Positions 9,631-18,384 of a DNA stretch of 64,000 nucleotides are shown here, in pieces. How positions within the stretch are numbered: position 1 is the stretch's first letter; each line of letters opens with the position of its first letter. The notes beneath the pieces are model-generated. The model was not told the origin of the DNA and did not search any database. It saw only the letters and a list, made by a program, of their open reading frames with translations. The position numbers were made by a program, and so were the translations under genes. The stretch is from JBFGCT01 sp041581055 (GTDB lineage: Bacteria; Actinomycetota; Acidimicrobiia; Acidimicrobiales; Ilumatobacteraceae), in the NCBI GenBank assembly GCA_041581055.1, contig JBFGCT010000001.1, forward strand, positions 1-64,000, given 5' to 3'.

Positions 9631-10725
9631 ATGCGCCATTCCAGGGGGGTCGCGGAAACCGCCAAGGCATGGGTCCGCGCCGTGTTGGCTTATTTCACGA
9701 ACCGGACGCATCGCCCGGACCCGGGGGATACGCGCAACCCGCCGCTGGCCATGGTGAATCCCGACGATCAGGCGCTGCTCCAGCGCTTCGCACCGGATGT
9801 CTGGCTGCATTCGATGGAGGACTACTTCCCGTCCTCGATCGACTTCTATCTCGAACATTGCGAACTCGTGGGCGGGCCTTCCCGGATCGCCCAGCCCTCG
9901 TTCGCACAGCTGGCGGACTCGGCGTTCGGCGAGCGAAGGGCCTGGTACCTCGATGTCACCGACACGACCGAGTGCCTGCCGGGGACGAAACGCGATTCCG
10001 ACGGCTCCGGGCCAGGGTGTTATGCCTACATTCAGCGGGCCGCCGCGGCCGCGTACCTGTACTACTGGTTCTTCTATCCGTACAACGGCAGCATCGTCGA
10101 CAGGCGGGAGAACGAGGGCGCGTGGGAGGCTCTTCGGGACGTCGAGATACTTGCCAAGAAGTCTCCGTTCGGCGATCGCTTCCACGGGGACACGTCCGGC
10201 CACGTCGACCTGCACCAGGGCGACTGGGAGCGCGTCATCGTCGCTATTCCGACCGGGCAGGAGACGCCGGACAAGATGTATTTCGCGCAACACTCCAAGG
10301 GCGCGGTTCTGCCGTGGGCGAGTGTGGTCAAGCACTCGGAAGATCATCCCGTTGTCTACTCCGCTCGCCATTCGCACGCGTCGTATCCAACGAGCGGCGA
10401 GCAGGCGGACCCGAGCCTTCCGCCGCCGTTCGACAAACTCCCGGCGGACGTCACGGTCCACGACCTCACAAACGAAGGCTTCCGGTGGAAGACCTGGCTG
10501 CAGCTCTCGATGCTCCCCTACGACGAGGCGGGCCCCACGGCGGCCGGATTCGGTGGCTGGCAGACCGACGATCAGCAGTGGCTGAAGTTCAGCGGCCGTT
10601 GGGGCAAACGGTGGCCCGACCACCACGCGTTCTGCGAGAGTAGCGGACCGGCCGGCCCGGCGTACCACGACGAGTGGGCTCAGGGCCATCCGGACACCGC
10701 CGGATACGGCGAAACGGCCGGGTGA
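9631..10725 (+). CDS. Vps62/DUF946-like protein
   Basis: 364 residues. It carries the motif series of the Vps62 (DUF946) family: FAPDVWLHSMEDYFPSS (about 53-69), YYWFFYPYNG, GHVDLHQGDWERVIV, YFAQHSKGAVLPW and YSARHSHASYP. The conserved His, Asp and Glu residues suggest a metal or ligand site, but no biochemical activity is established for bacterial members. No signal peptide or membrane segment is evident. It has its own promoter and ribosome site, and a DUF4157 protein follows 93 bp downstream on the same strand, which suggests an accessory, possibly secreted-effector context. That link is inference. Confidence 0.75.
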   Translation: MRHSRGVAETAKAWVRAVLAYFTNRTHRPDPGDTRNPPLAMVNPDDQALLQRFAPDVWLHSMEDYFPSSIDFYLEHCELVGGPSRIAQPSFAQLADSAFGERRAWYLDVTDTTECLPGTKRDSDGSGPGCYAYIQRAAAAAYLYYWFFYPYNGSIVDRRENEGAWEALRDVEILAKKSPFGDRFHGDTSGHVDLHQGDWERVIVAIPTGQETPDKMYFAQHSKGAVLPWASVVKHSEDHPVVYSARHSHASYPTSGEQADPSLPPPFDKLPADVTVHDLTNEGFRWKTWLQLSMLPYDEAGPTAAGFGGWQTDDQQWLKFSGRWGKRWPDHHAFCESSGPAGPAYHDEWAQGHPDTAGYGETAG

Positions 10726-10818
10726 CACCCACCGCCGGGTATCCGCCGGAGGCGAGGTCGTCATAGCCGGGCGACGACGTGTGTTGACGCGGGCCGAGAA
10801 CCGGTTGAGGATGGCCCG

Positions 10819-13407
10819 GTGAAGCAGAAGGAGGCGCCGGCGGCAGTCGCTCGAAGGAGCACCGGAGCTCGACAGGACCCCGCCTCCCCGCATCGCGGGA
10901 GTTCGATCGCGCCGCCGGCCTACGGCATTGACTTCGTCGATCATCGACGGGTGTCGACGTCGATGTCGGTCCCGCCTGTGCAACTCGCGACTCGACCGCG
11001 ACTCAACACGACAGGAATTCCCACTCCAGTGCTGCAGCAGATGGAGCAGGTCATCGGTCACGACTTCTCCGGCGTACGTGTTCACGCCGACTCGGCCAAG
11101 CCCTCGGCGTTGGGCGCGCTCGCCTACACACAGGGTCATGACGTGTACGTCGCTCCGGGGCGATATCGGCCGGAGACTCCAGAAGGGCGGCAGTTGCTCG
11201 GCCACGAGCTCACCCACGTGGCGCAGCAGGCAGCAGGCCGCGTTCGCCCCACCACGCGGGCGATGGGCGTCGCGATCAACAACGACCCGGCGCTGGAGCG
11301 AGAGGCGGACGAACGAGGCGTACGATCTTCGCTCGCCGCGGTTCCGTTTGCCCCACGCGCCGCTGACGCAGCGGACGCACGCGCCAGTTCGGCGCAGATG
11401 AGTTCGGCCGGCGGCGCGAGCAGTCAGATGGTGAGCCACCCGACCTCGGGGCCGGTGGTCCAAGCCAAGATGGGTTTCGAGCTCGAGCTCCTGGCGCTTG
11501 TTGACATCGATGGCCGGCCTCCCCCGGAGAAGCGCTTTCTCGGGTCGTATGGCGCCGAGCGCCTGGAGCTCCAGGTCGATCAGAACGGCGATGTCGAGGG
11601 GGAGACACCCCGGGCGCCCGTCGATGCGAACTTCGGGGCCGCTGGCAGGCTGCCGACGGGCGCAAATCCGGATCCAGAGTGGGCGGACTTCGGTCCGTAT
11701 GACTTGCCAGCTGGGATGGGTTACGAGTCGCGGACAGCTGCTCCAGGTGTTGTTGTCGACCCGCGCGCCGCGCTGCCGTTCACGCTACTCGACAACGATG
11801 TGTGGCGGCAGCGCACGGCGACCGACCGCTTCACGCGCCCGCCGGCGGTCAACAACACCGGACTCGACAATGCCGACCTGCCCGCGATCGACAACGCGAT
11901 CGTGGACTACGACACCGAGATGCAGAACTGGGAAGCGGCGCGTGCGCGGGGGCGGGTGAACATCGTGATTGGTCGGGCGACGGCTTGGCTGGCGGCCAAC
12001 AACGCGCCTCCGGCTCACGGCCTTGTTGACATCGTCGGACGCCGCCGCCGCAGCCGCTACCTGGCTGCGCGGGCCACGATGCAGGCGCTCCTCAACGAGG
12101 CGCAGCAGCATCGGGCCTTCTGGATGAACCCCGTCAACCACGACCCGCCCGCTGCGCTCGAACGGCAGTACCGCCGTCCAACGCCCGGGAACCCGAATCC
12201 GGCGTGGAGCACGCGCCATCCGGTGGCCGGGGCAGGTGGAGACCACTACGCGTCGATCCTGGAGATCGTCACACGCCCTTATGACCCAGAGACGCTGGCC
12301 GGTCGAGCCGGCCTCCTGGCCGCGATGACGGAGGCGCACAACCTCGCGGCGGCAATCGAGGTGGCGACCGGAAATTTCGCGACTCGCGCCCAGTTGAACA
12401 CCATCGCCGGAACCACGATCCTCAATCCCCAAACGTTCGTCGGAAACGACGACCCGACACGCAACCCGCAGACCACGGACGCGTCGATCCAGTCGACGTT
12501 CGCGATCGATCTGACACAGATCGGCTCGTTGATGAAGAGCACGGTGGCGTTCGGGGCGCCGCAACAGCGGCTCACCCTCAAGCACCAGGCGGACGAGGGT
12601 GCGTCGGCCCAGAACCCCGGTGGGACCAACCGCGCCGAACTCGAGATGGTCCTCGCGGTTCGCGACGCGACGGCCGTGATCGGCGACCTGAAGGCGCACA
12701 TGGGTGGTGGGCCCCCGAGCTTCGTGAACCTGAGGGGTCTGCTCATCCTGGTTTGCCAGTACCTGCGGCTCGGCAGGTACTGGACAGGTCCGGGAATCAA
12801 CCCGCTCGACAAGAACCTGACGGATCTGTTGTCGCGGACGAATCTCGCGCACATCTACGCCGAGTTGGTTCCCGCGGCCGAGAAGGCCTGGTTGGGCGCC
12901 GCAGGCGGCAACGTGGCGTGGTTGGAAGGCCGGATCATCGCCCGAACTGGGCGGGCGGGGGCATCCGCGCTGCTCAACCGCCCGACACAGGACCGTAACC
13001 CTGAGGGCGGCCACCAGTTCTCGATCACGTGCACTCAATTCGTCCACAACGTCTTGACGTCGGGGGACGACGGGGTCACAGGTCATTGGGGTGGATTCCA
13101 ACAACGGCCCGCCGAGGACATCGATCCGCTCGCAGCCCACCGGGCAGCGGACACGCGCCCGGTGGCGGCTGCGCATCGGATGGCTCCGGTCTTCGAGATG
13201 CGCAACATGATCCCCAAGCTCGGAGGCGCCGAGCGTTTCCCGCGCGCTGAATGGGTGCCGTTGTCCACGTACCTCGCGGAGATGGTGGAACTGCTGAACG
13301 CGCGTACCGAGGCCCAAGCGGTGCAGGACGTCCGCGCCGCAGAGCCGCACGCCGCACCGCCGGCGGGACACGTCGTGGGTCTGAACCCACCGGAGCCTGC
13401 CTGGTGA
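10819..13407 (+). CDS. DUF4157 (eCIS-core) protein with C-terminal amidoligase-like region
   Basis: 862 residues. Residues 1-60 are low-complexity. Residues about 65-140 form a DUF4157 domain with the zincin-like HELTH motif (H129, E130, H133) and the family signature VHADSAKPSALGALAYTQGHD. DUF4157 is common in proteins linked to extracellular contractile injection systems. The C-terminal part shows GFELELL (219-225), LEIVTRP (about 481), AIDLTQIG and VFEMRNM (about 790), spaced like the strands of the amidoligase/glutamine-synthetase-like fold; this second assignment is tentative. The start is GTG 10819 with GAGG 8 nt upstream; the nearby ATG 10811 hits a stop at once. No phage-tail genes are in the window. 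It could be an eCIS cargo toxin or a polymorphic toxin. Confidence 0.8.
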   Translation: MKQKEAPAAVARRSTGARQDPASPHRGSSIAPPAYGIDFVDHRRVSTSMSVPPVQLATRPRLNTTGIPTPVLQQMEQVIGHDFSGVRVHADSAKPSALGALAYTQGHDVYVAPGRYRPETPEGRQLLGHELTHVAQQAAGRVRPTTRAMGVAINNDPALEREADERGVRSSLAAVPFAPRAADAADARASSAQMSSAGGASSQMVSHPTSGPVVQAKMGFELELLALVDIDGRPPPEKRFLGSYGAERLELQVDQNGDVEGETPRAPVDANFGAAGRLPTGANPDPEWADFGPYDLPAGMGYESRTAAPGVVVDPRAALPFTLLDNDVWRQRTATDRFTRPPAVNNTGLDNADLPAIDNAIVDYDTEMQNWEAARARGRVNIVIGRATAWLAANNAPPAHGLVDIVGRRRRSRYLAARATMQALLNEAQQHRAFWMNPVNHDPPAALERQYRRPTPGNPNPAWSTRHPVAGAGGDHYASILEIVTRPYDPETLAGRAGLLAAMTEAHNLAAAIEVATGNFATRAQLNTIAGTTILNPQTFVGNDDPTRNPQTTDASIQSTFAIDLTQIGSLMKSTVAFGAPQQRLTLKHQADEGASAQNPGGTNRAELEMVLAVRDATAVIGDLKAHMGGGPPSFVNLRGLLILVCQYLRLGRYWTGPGINPLDKNLTDLLSRTNLAHIYAELVPAAEKAWLGAAGGNVAWLEGRIIARTGRAGASALLNRPTQDRNPEGGHQFSITCTQFVHNVLTSGDDGVTGHWGGFQQRPAEDIDPLAAHRAADTRPVAAAHRMAPVFEMRNMIPKLGGAERFPRAEWVPLSTYLAEMVELLNARTEAQAVQDVRAAEPHAAPPAGHVVGLNPPEPAW

Positions 13408-13510
13408 ACTTCCGCTGACCGCCAGCGCGCGAGTCCGTGAGCCGCCGTTTTTCGGGCCGCCGGGCGCCCGCCCGCCGCGTCGTCGGGTGGTGTGAACCGG
13501 CGGCGCCTTC

Positions 13511-13516
13511 TATGGT
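13511..13516 (+). promoter_or_regulatory. TATGGT -10 element of EF-G2 gene
   Basis: 8 nt before GTG 13525 with no ribosome site; predicted leaderless. Confidence 0.55.
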
Positions 13517-13524
13517 TGGCGACC

Positions 13525-15573
13525 GTGTCGACCTCGCGCATCAGAAACGTCGTACTCGTCGGGCACAACGGCAACGGCAAGACCAGTCTCGCCGAAGTGC
13601 TCCTCTACCGCGCCGGCGTCGTCGACCGCCCCGGGACGATCGACCGCGGCAACATGGTCATGGACCACGACGCCGAGGAGCAGGAGCGCCAGCAGTCGCT
13701 CTCGCTCTCGGTCGCGTCGTTCGACTGGAAGGGCCACCGGATCAACCTGATCGACACGCCGGGCTACGCCGACTTCCTCGGTGACGCGCTGATGGGGCTC
13801 GCCGTCGCCGACCTGGCCGTGTTCGTGATCGACGCCGTCGCCGGAGTCCAGTCGCAGGACACCGTCCTCTGGCGCCATGCCACCGCCCTCGGGATGCCTC
13901 GGCTGATCTTCATCAACAAGCTCGACCGAGAGCGATCGTCGTTCGACAGCACGCTCGCCCAGGTGCGCGCGGCGTTCGGCTCGCACGCCGACCCGGTCGA
14001 GCTCCCGATCGGCGAGGAGTCGAGCTTCCACGGGATCACCGACCTCCTGGCCGACCAGGCGTTCCTGTACGACTCCGGCCGCGCCGAACCGGCGCCGATC
14101 CCCGACGCGTTGGTCGACGCCGAGCGCATCGAGCACGAGCACCTCGTCGAGGACGTGATCGAGATGGACGACGAACTGCTCGAGCGGTACCTCGAGGGGA
14201 ACGAGCCGACGCCCGAACAACTCGAGCAACTGCTCCACAACGCGCTCGACGAGGCCAAGGTCTTCCCGGTGCTCTGCGGTTCGGCGACCACCCCGATCGG
14301 GGCCGACTACCTCGCCGACTTCATCTGCAGGGTCGGGCCGGCCCCCGGCGACCGCGGGCCGACGGTCGTCGACGCCGGCGACCGCACGGCCGAGGTCCTG
14401 CCCGACCCCGACGGGCCGCCGCTGGCGTTCGTCTTCAAGACGACGATCGACGAGTTCCTCGGTCAGATCTCGATCTTCAAGGTGGTGTCCGGCACGATCC
14501 GCCCCGACCAGGTGCTGGTCAGCTCGGGTTCGCGGAGCAAGGAGCGGCTGCACCAGCCGCTGTCGCTGTCGGGGTCGTCCCACACGGCGATCGGCGAGGT
14601 GCGCGCCGGCGACATCGCCGCGGTGACCAAGCTGGCCGACACGCGGACGGGCGACACCCTCGCCCCCGACGGGACGCCGGTGGTGGTCCCGCCGCCGCAG
14701 CTCCCCCGCCCGGTGTACGGCGTGGCCATCGCCGCCTCCGCCAAGTCCGACGAGGACCGGCTGGCCACGGCGCTGCGCCGCATCCTCACCGAGGACCCCA
14801 CGCTCGCCGTGTACCACGACAGCTCGACGCACCAGACCGTGCTGAGCGGCAGCGGCGAGACCCACGTCCGCGTCGCCCTCGCCCGGGTCGCCCGCGCCGG
14901 CGTCGCCGTCGAAACCGAAGAGGTCCGCGTCGCCTACCGCGAGACGCTCGCCGGCACGGTCGAGGCGGAGGGCAAGTACAAGAAGCAATCGGGTGGGCAC
15001 GGCCAATTCGGCGTGGCGACCGTCCGCTTCGAGCCGCTCCGCCGGGGGGCCGGGTTCGAGTTCGGGAGCGAGGTCACCGGCGGGGCGATCCCGAAGAACC
15101 TCATCCCCGCCGTCGGCGCCGGGGTCGAAGAGGCGATGGCGCGCGGCGGGCGCTACGGCTTTCCGATGGTCGACGTGCGGGCGGTCTGCCTCCACGGCAA
15201 GTACCACTCGGTCGACTCGTCGGAGATGAGCTTCAAGATGGCGGGGTCGTTGGCGCTGCGCGCGGCGATCGACCGCGTCGGGGTCGAGGTCCTCGAACCG
15301 GTCAGCGAGATGCGCGTGCACGTTCCGGATCGCCACCACGGCGACGTGCTCGGCGATCTCAACTCGCGGCGGGCCCAGGTGGTCGGAACCGGGTCGGACG
15401 GCGACCTCACCACGATCCACGCGTTGGTCCCGTCGTCGGAGATCACGCGCTACGCGATCGACCTCCGCTCGCTCAGCGGCGGCACCGGTTGGTTCGAGGT
15501 CAACCACCACGGCTACCAGCCGCTCCCCCAGAACCTCGTCGACCGGCTCGCCAAGGCCGACGACGAGCAGTAG
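13525..15573 (+). CDS. fusA2: Elongation factor G-like protein (EF-G2)
   Basis: Translational GTPase of 682 residues. The P-loop is GHNGNGKTS near the N-terminus, with DTPGYADF (G3) and NKLD (G4) following; EF-G domains II-V continue to the end, including a domain IV region with KKQSGGHGQFG. Actinobacteria carry this second EF-G beside canonical FusA; the mycobacterial version (FusA2/EF-G2) has been reported to lack ribosome-stimulated GTPase activity, so its role is unclear. The GTG start at 13525 is chosen because TATGGT lies 8 nt upstream and the GTPase domain begins at once; GTG 13492 would add 11 unlikely residues. Confidence 0.92.
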   Translation: MSTSRIRNVVLVGHNGNGKTSLAEVLLYRAGVVDRPGTIDRGNMVMDHDAEEQERQQSLSLSVASFDWKGHRINLIDTPGYADFLGDALMGLAVADLAVFVIDAVAGVQSQDTVLWRHATALGMPRLIFINKLDRERSSFDSTLAQVRAAFGSHADPVELPIGEESSFHGITDLLADQAFLYDSGRAEPAPIPDALVDAERIEHEHLVEDVIEMDDELLERYLEGNEPTPEQLEQLLHNALDEAKVFPVLCGSATTPIGADYLADFICRVGPAPGDRGPTVVDAGDRTAEVLPDPDGPPLAFVFKTTIDEFLGQISIFKVVSGTIRPDQVLVSSGSRSKERLHQPLSLSGSSHTAIGEVRAGDIAAVTKLADTRTGDTLAPDGTPVVVPPPQLPRPVYGVAIAASAKSDEDRLATALRRILTEDPTLAVYHDSSTHQTVLSGSGETHVRVALARVARAGVAVETEEVRVAYRETLAGTVEAEGKYKKQSGGHGQFGVATVRFEPLRRGAGFEFGSEVTGGAIPKNLIPAVGAGVEEAMARGGRYGFPMVDVRAVCLHGKYHSVDSSEMSFKMAGSLALRAAIDRVGVEVLEPVSEMRVHVPDRHHGDVLGDLNSRRAQVVGTGSDGDLTTIHALVPSSEITRYAIDLRSLSGGTGWFEVNHHGYQPLPQNLVDRLAKADDEQ

Positions 15574-15617
15574 CGGCCGCGGTGGGGCGGCGGCGGGTGC
15601 GAGCCCGCCGGCGCGTC

Positions 15618-15623
15618 TACGGT
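15618..15623 (+). promoter_or_regulatory. TACGGT -10 element of small gene
   Basis: 6 nt before ATG 15630; predicted leaderless. Confidence 0.55.
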
Positions 15624-15629
15624 GGGGGC

Positions 15630-15950
15630 ATGTGCGTGAACTGCATGAGCAACGCCGAGGCCGCCGTGGCGAGCTGGGCCGTCGTCGGCTACTTCGTCAA
15701 GAGCCCGGTGCACAAGGCGCTGGCGGCCGTCGACCTCGCCCCCGACCCCGACCCGGTGGCCCACGACGTGCGGACGGTCGCCTTCCTGCGGGCGCTCGAC
15801 CTCGACCCGGTCGAGGCGCTCGGCGCCGACGCCGTCGCTCAGGCCGAGTCGTGGACGCCCGACACCTCTTGGGTGCCGTTCCGCGACCGCTTCCGCCGCC
15901 TCGTCTCCGCCCGGCCCATCGGCGCCCAGAGCCTGATCGCCGCCCAGTAG
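15630..15950 (+). CDS. Small hypothetical protein with N-terminal CxxC
   Basis: 106 residues starting MCVNCMSNAEAAVASW. The N-terminal CVNC could bind metal or be redox active. The rest is acidic with no recognised domain. The start is supported by TACGGT 6 nt upstream. The last 112 bp overlap, on the opposite strand, the 3' end of the membrane hydrolase gene. Confidence 0.6.
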   Translation: MCVNCMSNAEAAVASWAVVGYFVKSPVHKALAAVDLAPDPDPVAHDVRTVAFLRALDLDPVEALGADAVAQAESWTPDTSWVPFRDRFRRLVSARPIGAQSLIAAQ

Positions 15951-16777
15951 ACGCCGACGAGCAACAGCAGCGCCATCGGGTAGGCCAGCCAGGGGTTGGC
16001 GTGCGGCAGCGATCGCGCCTCGAGCCACCACGGTCCGGTCCACGACAGGTCGATCGGGAAGCCCCGGCGGCGCACGCCGTCGATGATCGGCTCGGCGACG
16101 ACCTGCGCCCACAGGCTCCACGAGATCATCCGGCACACGCCGTAGAAGAACATCGCCCGGTACAGCGCGAGCAGCCCGCGCTCGGGGAGGACGCGGGCGA
16201 ACCGCGCCCAGATCCGGGCGTCGGGCGGCACGACCGTGGTGCGCCAGTACTCGCGGGTCAGCACGCGCCAGCTCAGCAGCACGACGACCAGCCAGAACAC
16301 GTCCATCGCCAAACCGAGGCTCGAGTAGTAGGCGGCGGCGTCGAGATACTTGCCGCCGTCGACCGTCGCCGCGTACGCCCACGTCTGCGACGTCCAGTTC
16401 AACGTGGTGAACGGCCAGAGCAGCATCGTGCCGACCGAGTCGTTGACGTCGGTGAGCGCGTGGGCGGCGAAACCGAGCACGTAGCCGACCGTGAACGCCC
16501 GGTTGCGCTTCCACAGCCAGAACAGCGCGGTGACGATCACCCCGAAGAACATCGTGTGGGTGAAGCCCATCCCGGGCCAGCCGCGGTGCCACTGGTGCGG
16601 GATGTCGGCGCCATAGCGGGTGCCGTTGATCGTGAACCCGTACACCCAGAACTTGGAGAGGAAGTCAGGTGTGAAGTCGCCGAGGAAGATCCCCCAGAAG
16701 CTGACCAGGCCGACCATCTTCTTGGGCAGATGGGCTTGAACCGCGTAGATCTCGAACTGGTGCGCCGCCCAACTCAT
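15839..16777 (-). CDS. YdjM/DUF457-like membrane-bound metal-dependent hydrolase family protein
   Basis: 312 residues with several hydrophobic segments. GDFTPDF, GFTHTMFFG, FAAHALTDVND and WPF follow the pattern of the inner-membrane YdjM-like metal-hydrolase family, whose His/Asp residues are thought to bind metal. The C-terminus ends in a highly charged tail (AETRRRKRSRNG). ATG 16777 overlaps the stop of the preceding small membrane-protein gene (ATGA), so the two are co-translated. Substrate unknown. Confidence 0.75.
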   Translation of the reverse strand: MSWAAHQFEIYAVQAHLPKKMVGLVSFWGIFLGDFTPDFLSKFWVYGFTINGTRYGADIPHQWHRGWPGMGFTHTMFFGVIVTALFWLWKRNRAFTVGYVLGFAAHALTDVNDSVGTMLLWPFTTLNWTSQTWAYAATVDGGKYLDAAAYYSSLGLAMDVFWLVVVLLSWRVLTREYWRTTVVPPDARIWARFARVLPERGLLALYRAMFFYGVCRMISWSLWAQVVAEPIIDGVRRRGFPIDLSWTGPWWLEARSLPHANPWLAYPMALLLLVGVYWAAIRLWAPMGRAETRRRKRSRNGTQEVSGVHDSA

Positions 16778-17025
16778 GGCGACGACCGGCTTCGGCCCGT
16801 CAACCCGATCCGGTCGGTGAGCAACGGCCCGACGACGACGAACGCCACCAGCCACGCCGGCCCGACGAACCAGTTGAGCAGCCACTTGTGCCAGACGCCG
16901 AGCACGATGTAGGACACCGCGGCGGCGGCGTACCAGAACCACTCCTCGAACCCGACCAGGCGCCGGGCGCCTCGGAAGTCGAGGCGGTCGCCGTCAGGAC
17001 GATCGCTCACCGCACGGTCGGCCAC
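16774..17025 (-). CDS. Small membrane protein
   Basis: 83 residues with two hydrophobic segments (FWYAAAAVSYIVLGVWH and PAWLVAFVVVGPLL). The GTG 17025 start is favoured because TAGGTT lies 8 nt upstream; a longer frame to 17109 would run through the palindromic repeat region. It forms a two-gene unit with the YdjM-like protein. Function unknown. Confidence 0.7.
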   Translation of the reverse strand: MADRAVSDRPDGDRLDFRGARRLVGFEEWFWYAAAAVSYIVLGVWHKWLLNWFVGPAWLVAFVVVGPLLTDRIGLTGRSRSSP

Positions 17026-17033
17026 GAGCGGAC

Positions 17034-17039
17034 AACCTA
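17034..17039 (-). promoter_or_regulatory. TAGGTT -10 element of membrane-protein operon
   Basis: Read on the minus strand, 8 nt before GTG 17025; predicted leaderless. Confidence 0.55.
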
Positions 17040-17109
17040 GTGTCCTGACCCGCCCGCCACCTCCCAGCCGCCAGACCGCCCCCACCTCCCATCCCGCCCG
17101 TAGCCCCAC

Positions 17110-17161
17110 CGTTTGCGTCGCGATTGTGAGCGACCCCTCCCCCGAAATCGCGACGCAAACG
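17110..17161. repeat. Palindromic repeat, copy 1
   Basis: Perfect 16-bp inverted repeat: CGTTTGCGTCGCGATT at 17110-17125 and its complement AATCGCGACGCAAACG at 17146-17161, with a 20-nt centre. The arms are identical to those of three copies at 57857-58102; the centre differs. It lies between divergent genes, so a terminator role alone does not explain it. Confidence 0.9.
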
Positions 17162-17209
17162 AGGGGGCGGGTCGGGTCGTCCGGCCCGTTCTGGTCAGCG
17201 GTCGCTGGG

Positions 17210-17215
17210 TAGCGT
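17210..17215 (+). promoter_or_regulatory. TAGCGT -10 element of MarR gene
   Basis: 10 nt before ATG 17226; predicted leaderless or very short leader. Confidence 0.45.
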
Positions 17216-17225
17216 ACAAACCGTC

Positions 17226-17750
17226 ATGAGCGCGACAGCCAGCGACAACACCGAGACCGGCGACGTCCATGGCGACACGTTCGACTTCGCCAACCCGATC
17301 GACCGCGACCGGGCGCGGCGCATCGGCGAGGCCTGGATCGAACTGCGCCGCGGCGCCCGCACGGCCAGCCTGCGCGACTACATGTACGGCAAGGGACACC
17401 GGCTCGAACAGGGCCAGATGGACGCCCTCGACCTGCTCATCCGGAACGATCGGTCGATGCGCGGGCTCGCCGACCGGTTGCGCGTCGACCCCTCGACGGC
17501 GACGAGGGCGGTGCACCGCCTCGTCGACGACGGCCTGGCGGAGCGGTTCACGTCGCCCGGCGACGGTCGGGTCGTCATGGTCCGCATCACCGAGGAGGGC
17601 CGGAAGCGCCGGGCCTACGTCGCCCGCCGGCGGTCGCGCGCCATGAGCCAGATCCTGAACGCGTTCGACCGCGAGGAGCGCGATCAGCTCGCCGACCTGC
17701 TCGATCGCTTCATCGACGCGCTCGACGAAACCGTCCGGACACTCGACTGA
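17226..17750 (+). CDS. MarR-family transcriptional regulator
   Basis: 174 residues with a winged-helix core (about 60-135). RLEQGQMDALDLL, MRGLADRLRVDPSTATRAVHRLVDDGLAERF and DGRVVMVRITEEGRKRR are the recognition-helix and wing motifs of MarR proteins, which act as dimeric repressors responsive to small ligands. It diverges from the small membrane-protein operon and precedes sigR by 35 bp. Either could be a target, but no operator is evident apart from the nearby long palindrome. Confidence 0.88.
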   Translation: MSATASDNTETGDVHGDTFDFANPIDRDRARRIGEAWIELRRGARTASLRDYMYGKGHRLEQGQMDALDLLIRNDRSMRGLADRLRVDPSTATRAVHRLVDDGLAERFTSPGDGRVVMVRITEEGRKRRAYVARRRSRAMSQILNAFDREERDQLADLLDRFIDALDETVRTLD

Positions 17751-17770
17751 GGGCGATCGGGACGACCCGC

Positions 17771-17776
17771 TAGGGT
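17771..17776 (+). promoter_or_regulatory. TAGGGT -10 element of sigma factor gene
   Basis: 9 nt before ATG 17786; predicted leaderless. Confidence 0.55.
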
Positions 17777-17785
17777 CGATCCGTA

Positions 17786-18382
17786 ATGGCAGACCAGGCC
17801 ACGTTCGCGGAGCAGGCGATGGAGTTCGCGCCGCAGCTCTACTCGGCCGCGATGCGCATGACCCGCAACCGGGCCGACGCCGAGGATCTCGTCCAGGAGA
17901 CCTACCTCAAGGGCTTTCGCAGCTTCCACACGTTCACCCAGGGCACGAACCTTCGGGCCTGGCTGTTCCGGATCCTGACCAACACGTACATCAACAAGTA
18001 CCGGGCCAGGCAGCGCCGACCCGACGAGACCGACCTCGGCGAGATCGAGGATCTCTACCTGTACAAGCGGATGAGCACGATCGACGACGCCTCGCTCGGC
18101 CGGTCCGCCGAGGAGTCGCTGATGACGATCCTCCCCGACGACGAGGTCAAACGTTCGCTCGAAGGCCTCCCGGAGAACTTCCGGTTGCCGGTGATCCTCG
18201 CCGACGTCGAGGGATTCTCGTACAAGGAGATCGCCGAGATGCTCGAGATTCCGATCGGCACGGTGATGTCACGGCTGCATCGGGGAAGAAAGGCGATGCA
18301 CAAGGCGTTGTACGAGTACGCCCGTGACCGCGGACTGGTCGCGGCGGAACCGACGGGCGAGGCCGTGGGGCAGGAGACTTGA
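17786..18382 (+). CDS. sigR: ECF sigma factor, SigR/SigH type
   Basis: 198 residues. Region 2 spans about 10-80 ([24 protein letters not shown]...[13 protein letters not shown]) and region 4 about 125-180 ([40 protein letters not shown]). Both closely match the SigR/SigH group that controls thiol-oxidative stress genes. The following gene encodes a zinc-binding RsrA-type anti-sigma factor, confirming the group. In Streptomyces and mycobacteria this regulon includes thioredoxin and mycothiol functions; mshA lies about 22 kb away. Confidence 0.93.
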   Translation: MADQATFAEQAMEFAPQLYSAAMRMTRNRADAEDLVQETYLKGFRSFHTFTQGTNLRAWLFRILTNTYINKYRARQRRPDETDLGEIEDLYLYKRMSTIDDASLGRSAEESLMTILPDDEVKRSLEGLPENFRLPVILADVEGFSYKEIAEMLEIPIGTVMSRLHRGRKAMHKALYEYARDRGLVAAEPTGEAVGQET

Positions 18383-18384
18383 CG

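Noticed and set aside
10819..13407. A complete contractile injection system
   Set aside because: Only the DUF4157 protein is present; no sheath, tube, baseplate or AAA+ genes occur in the window.
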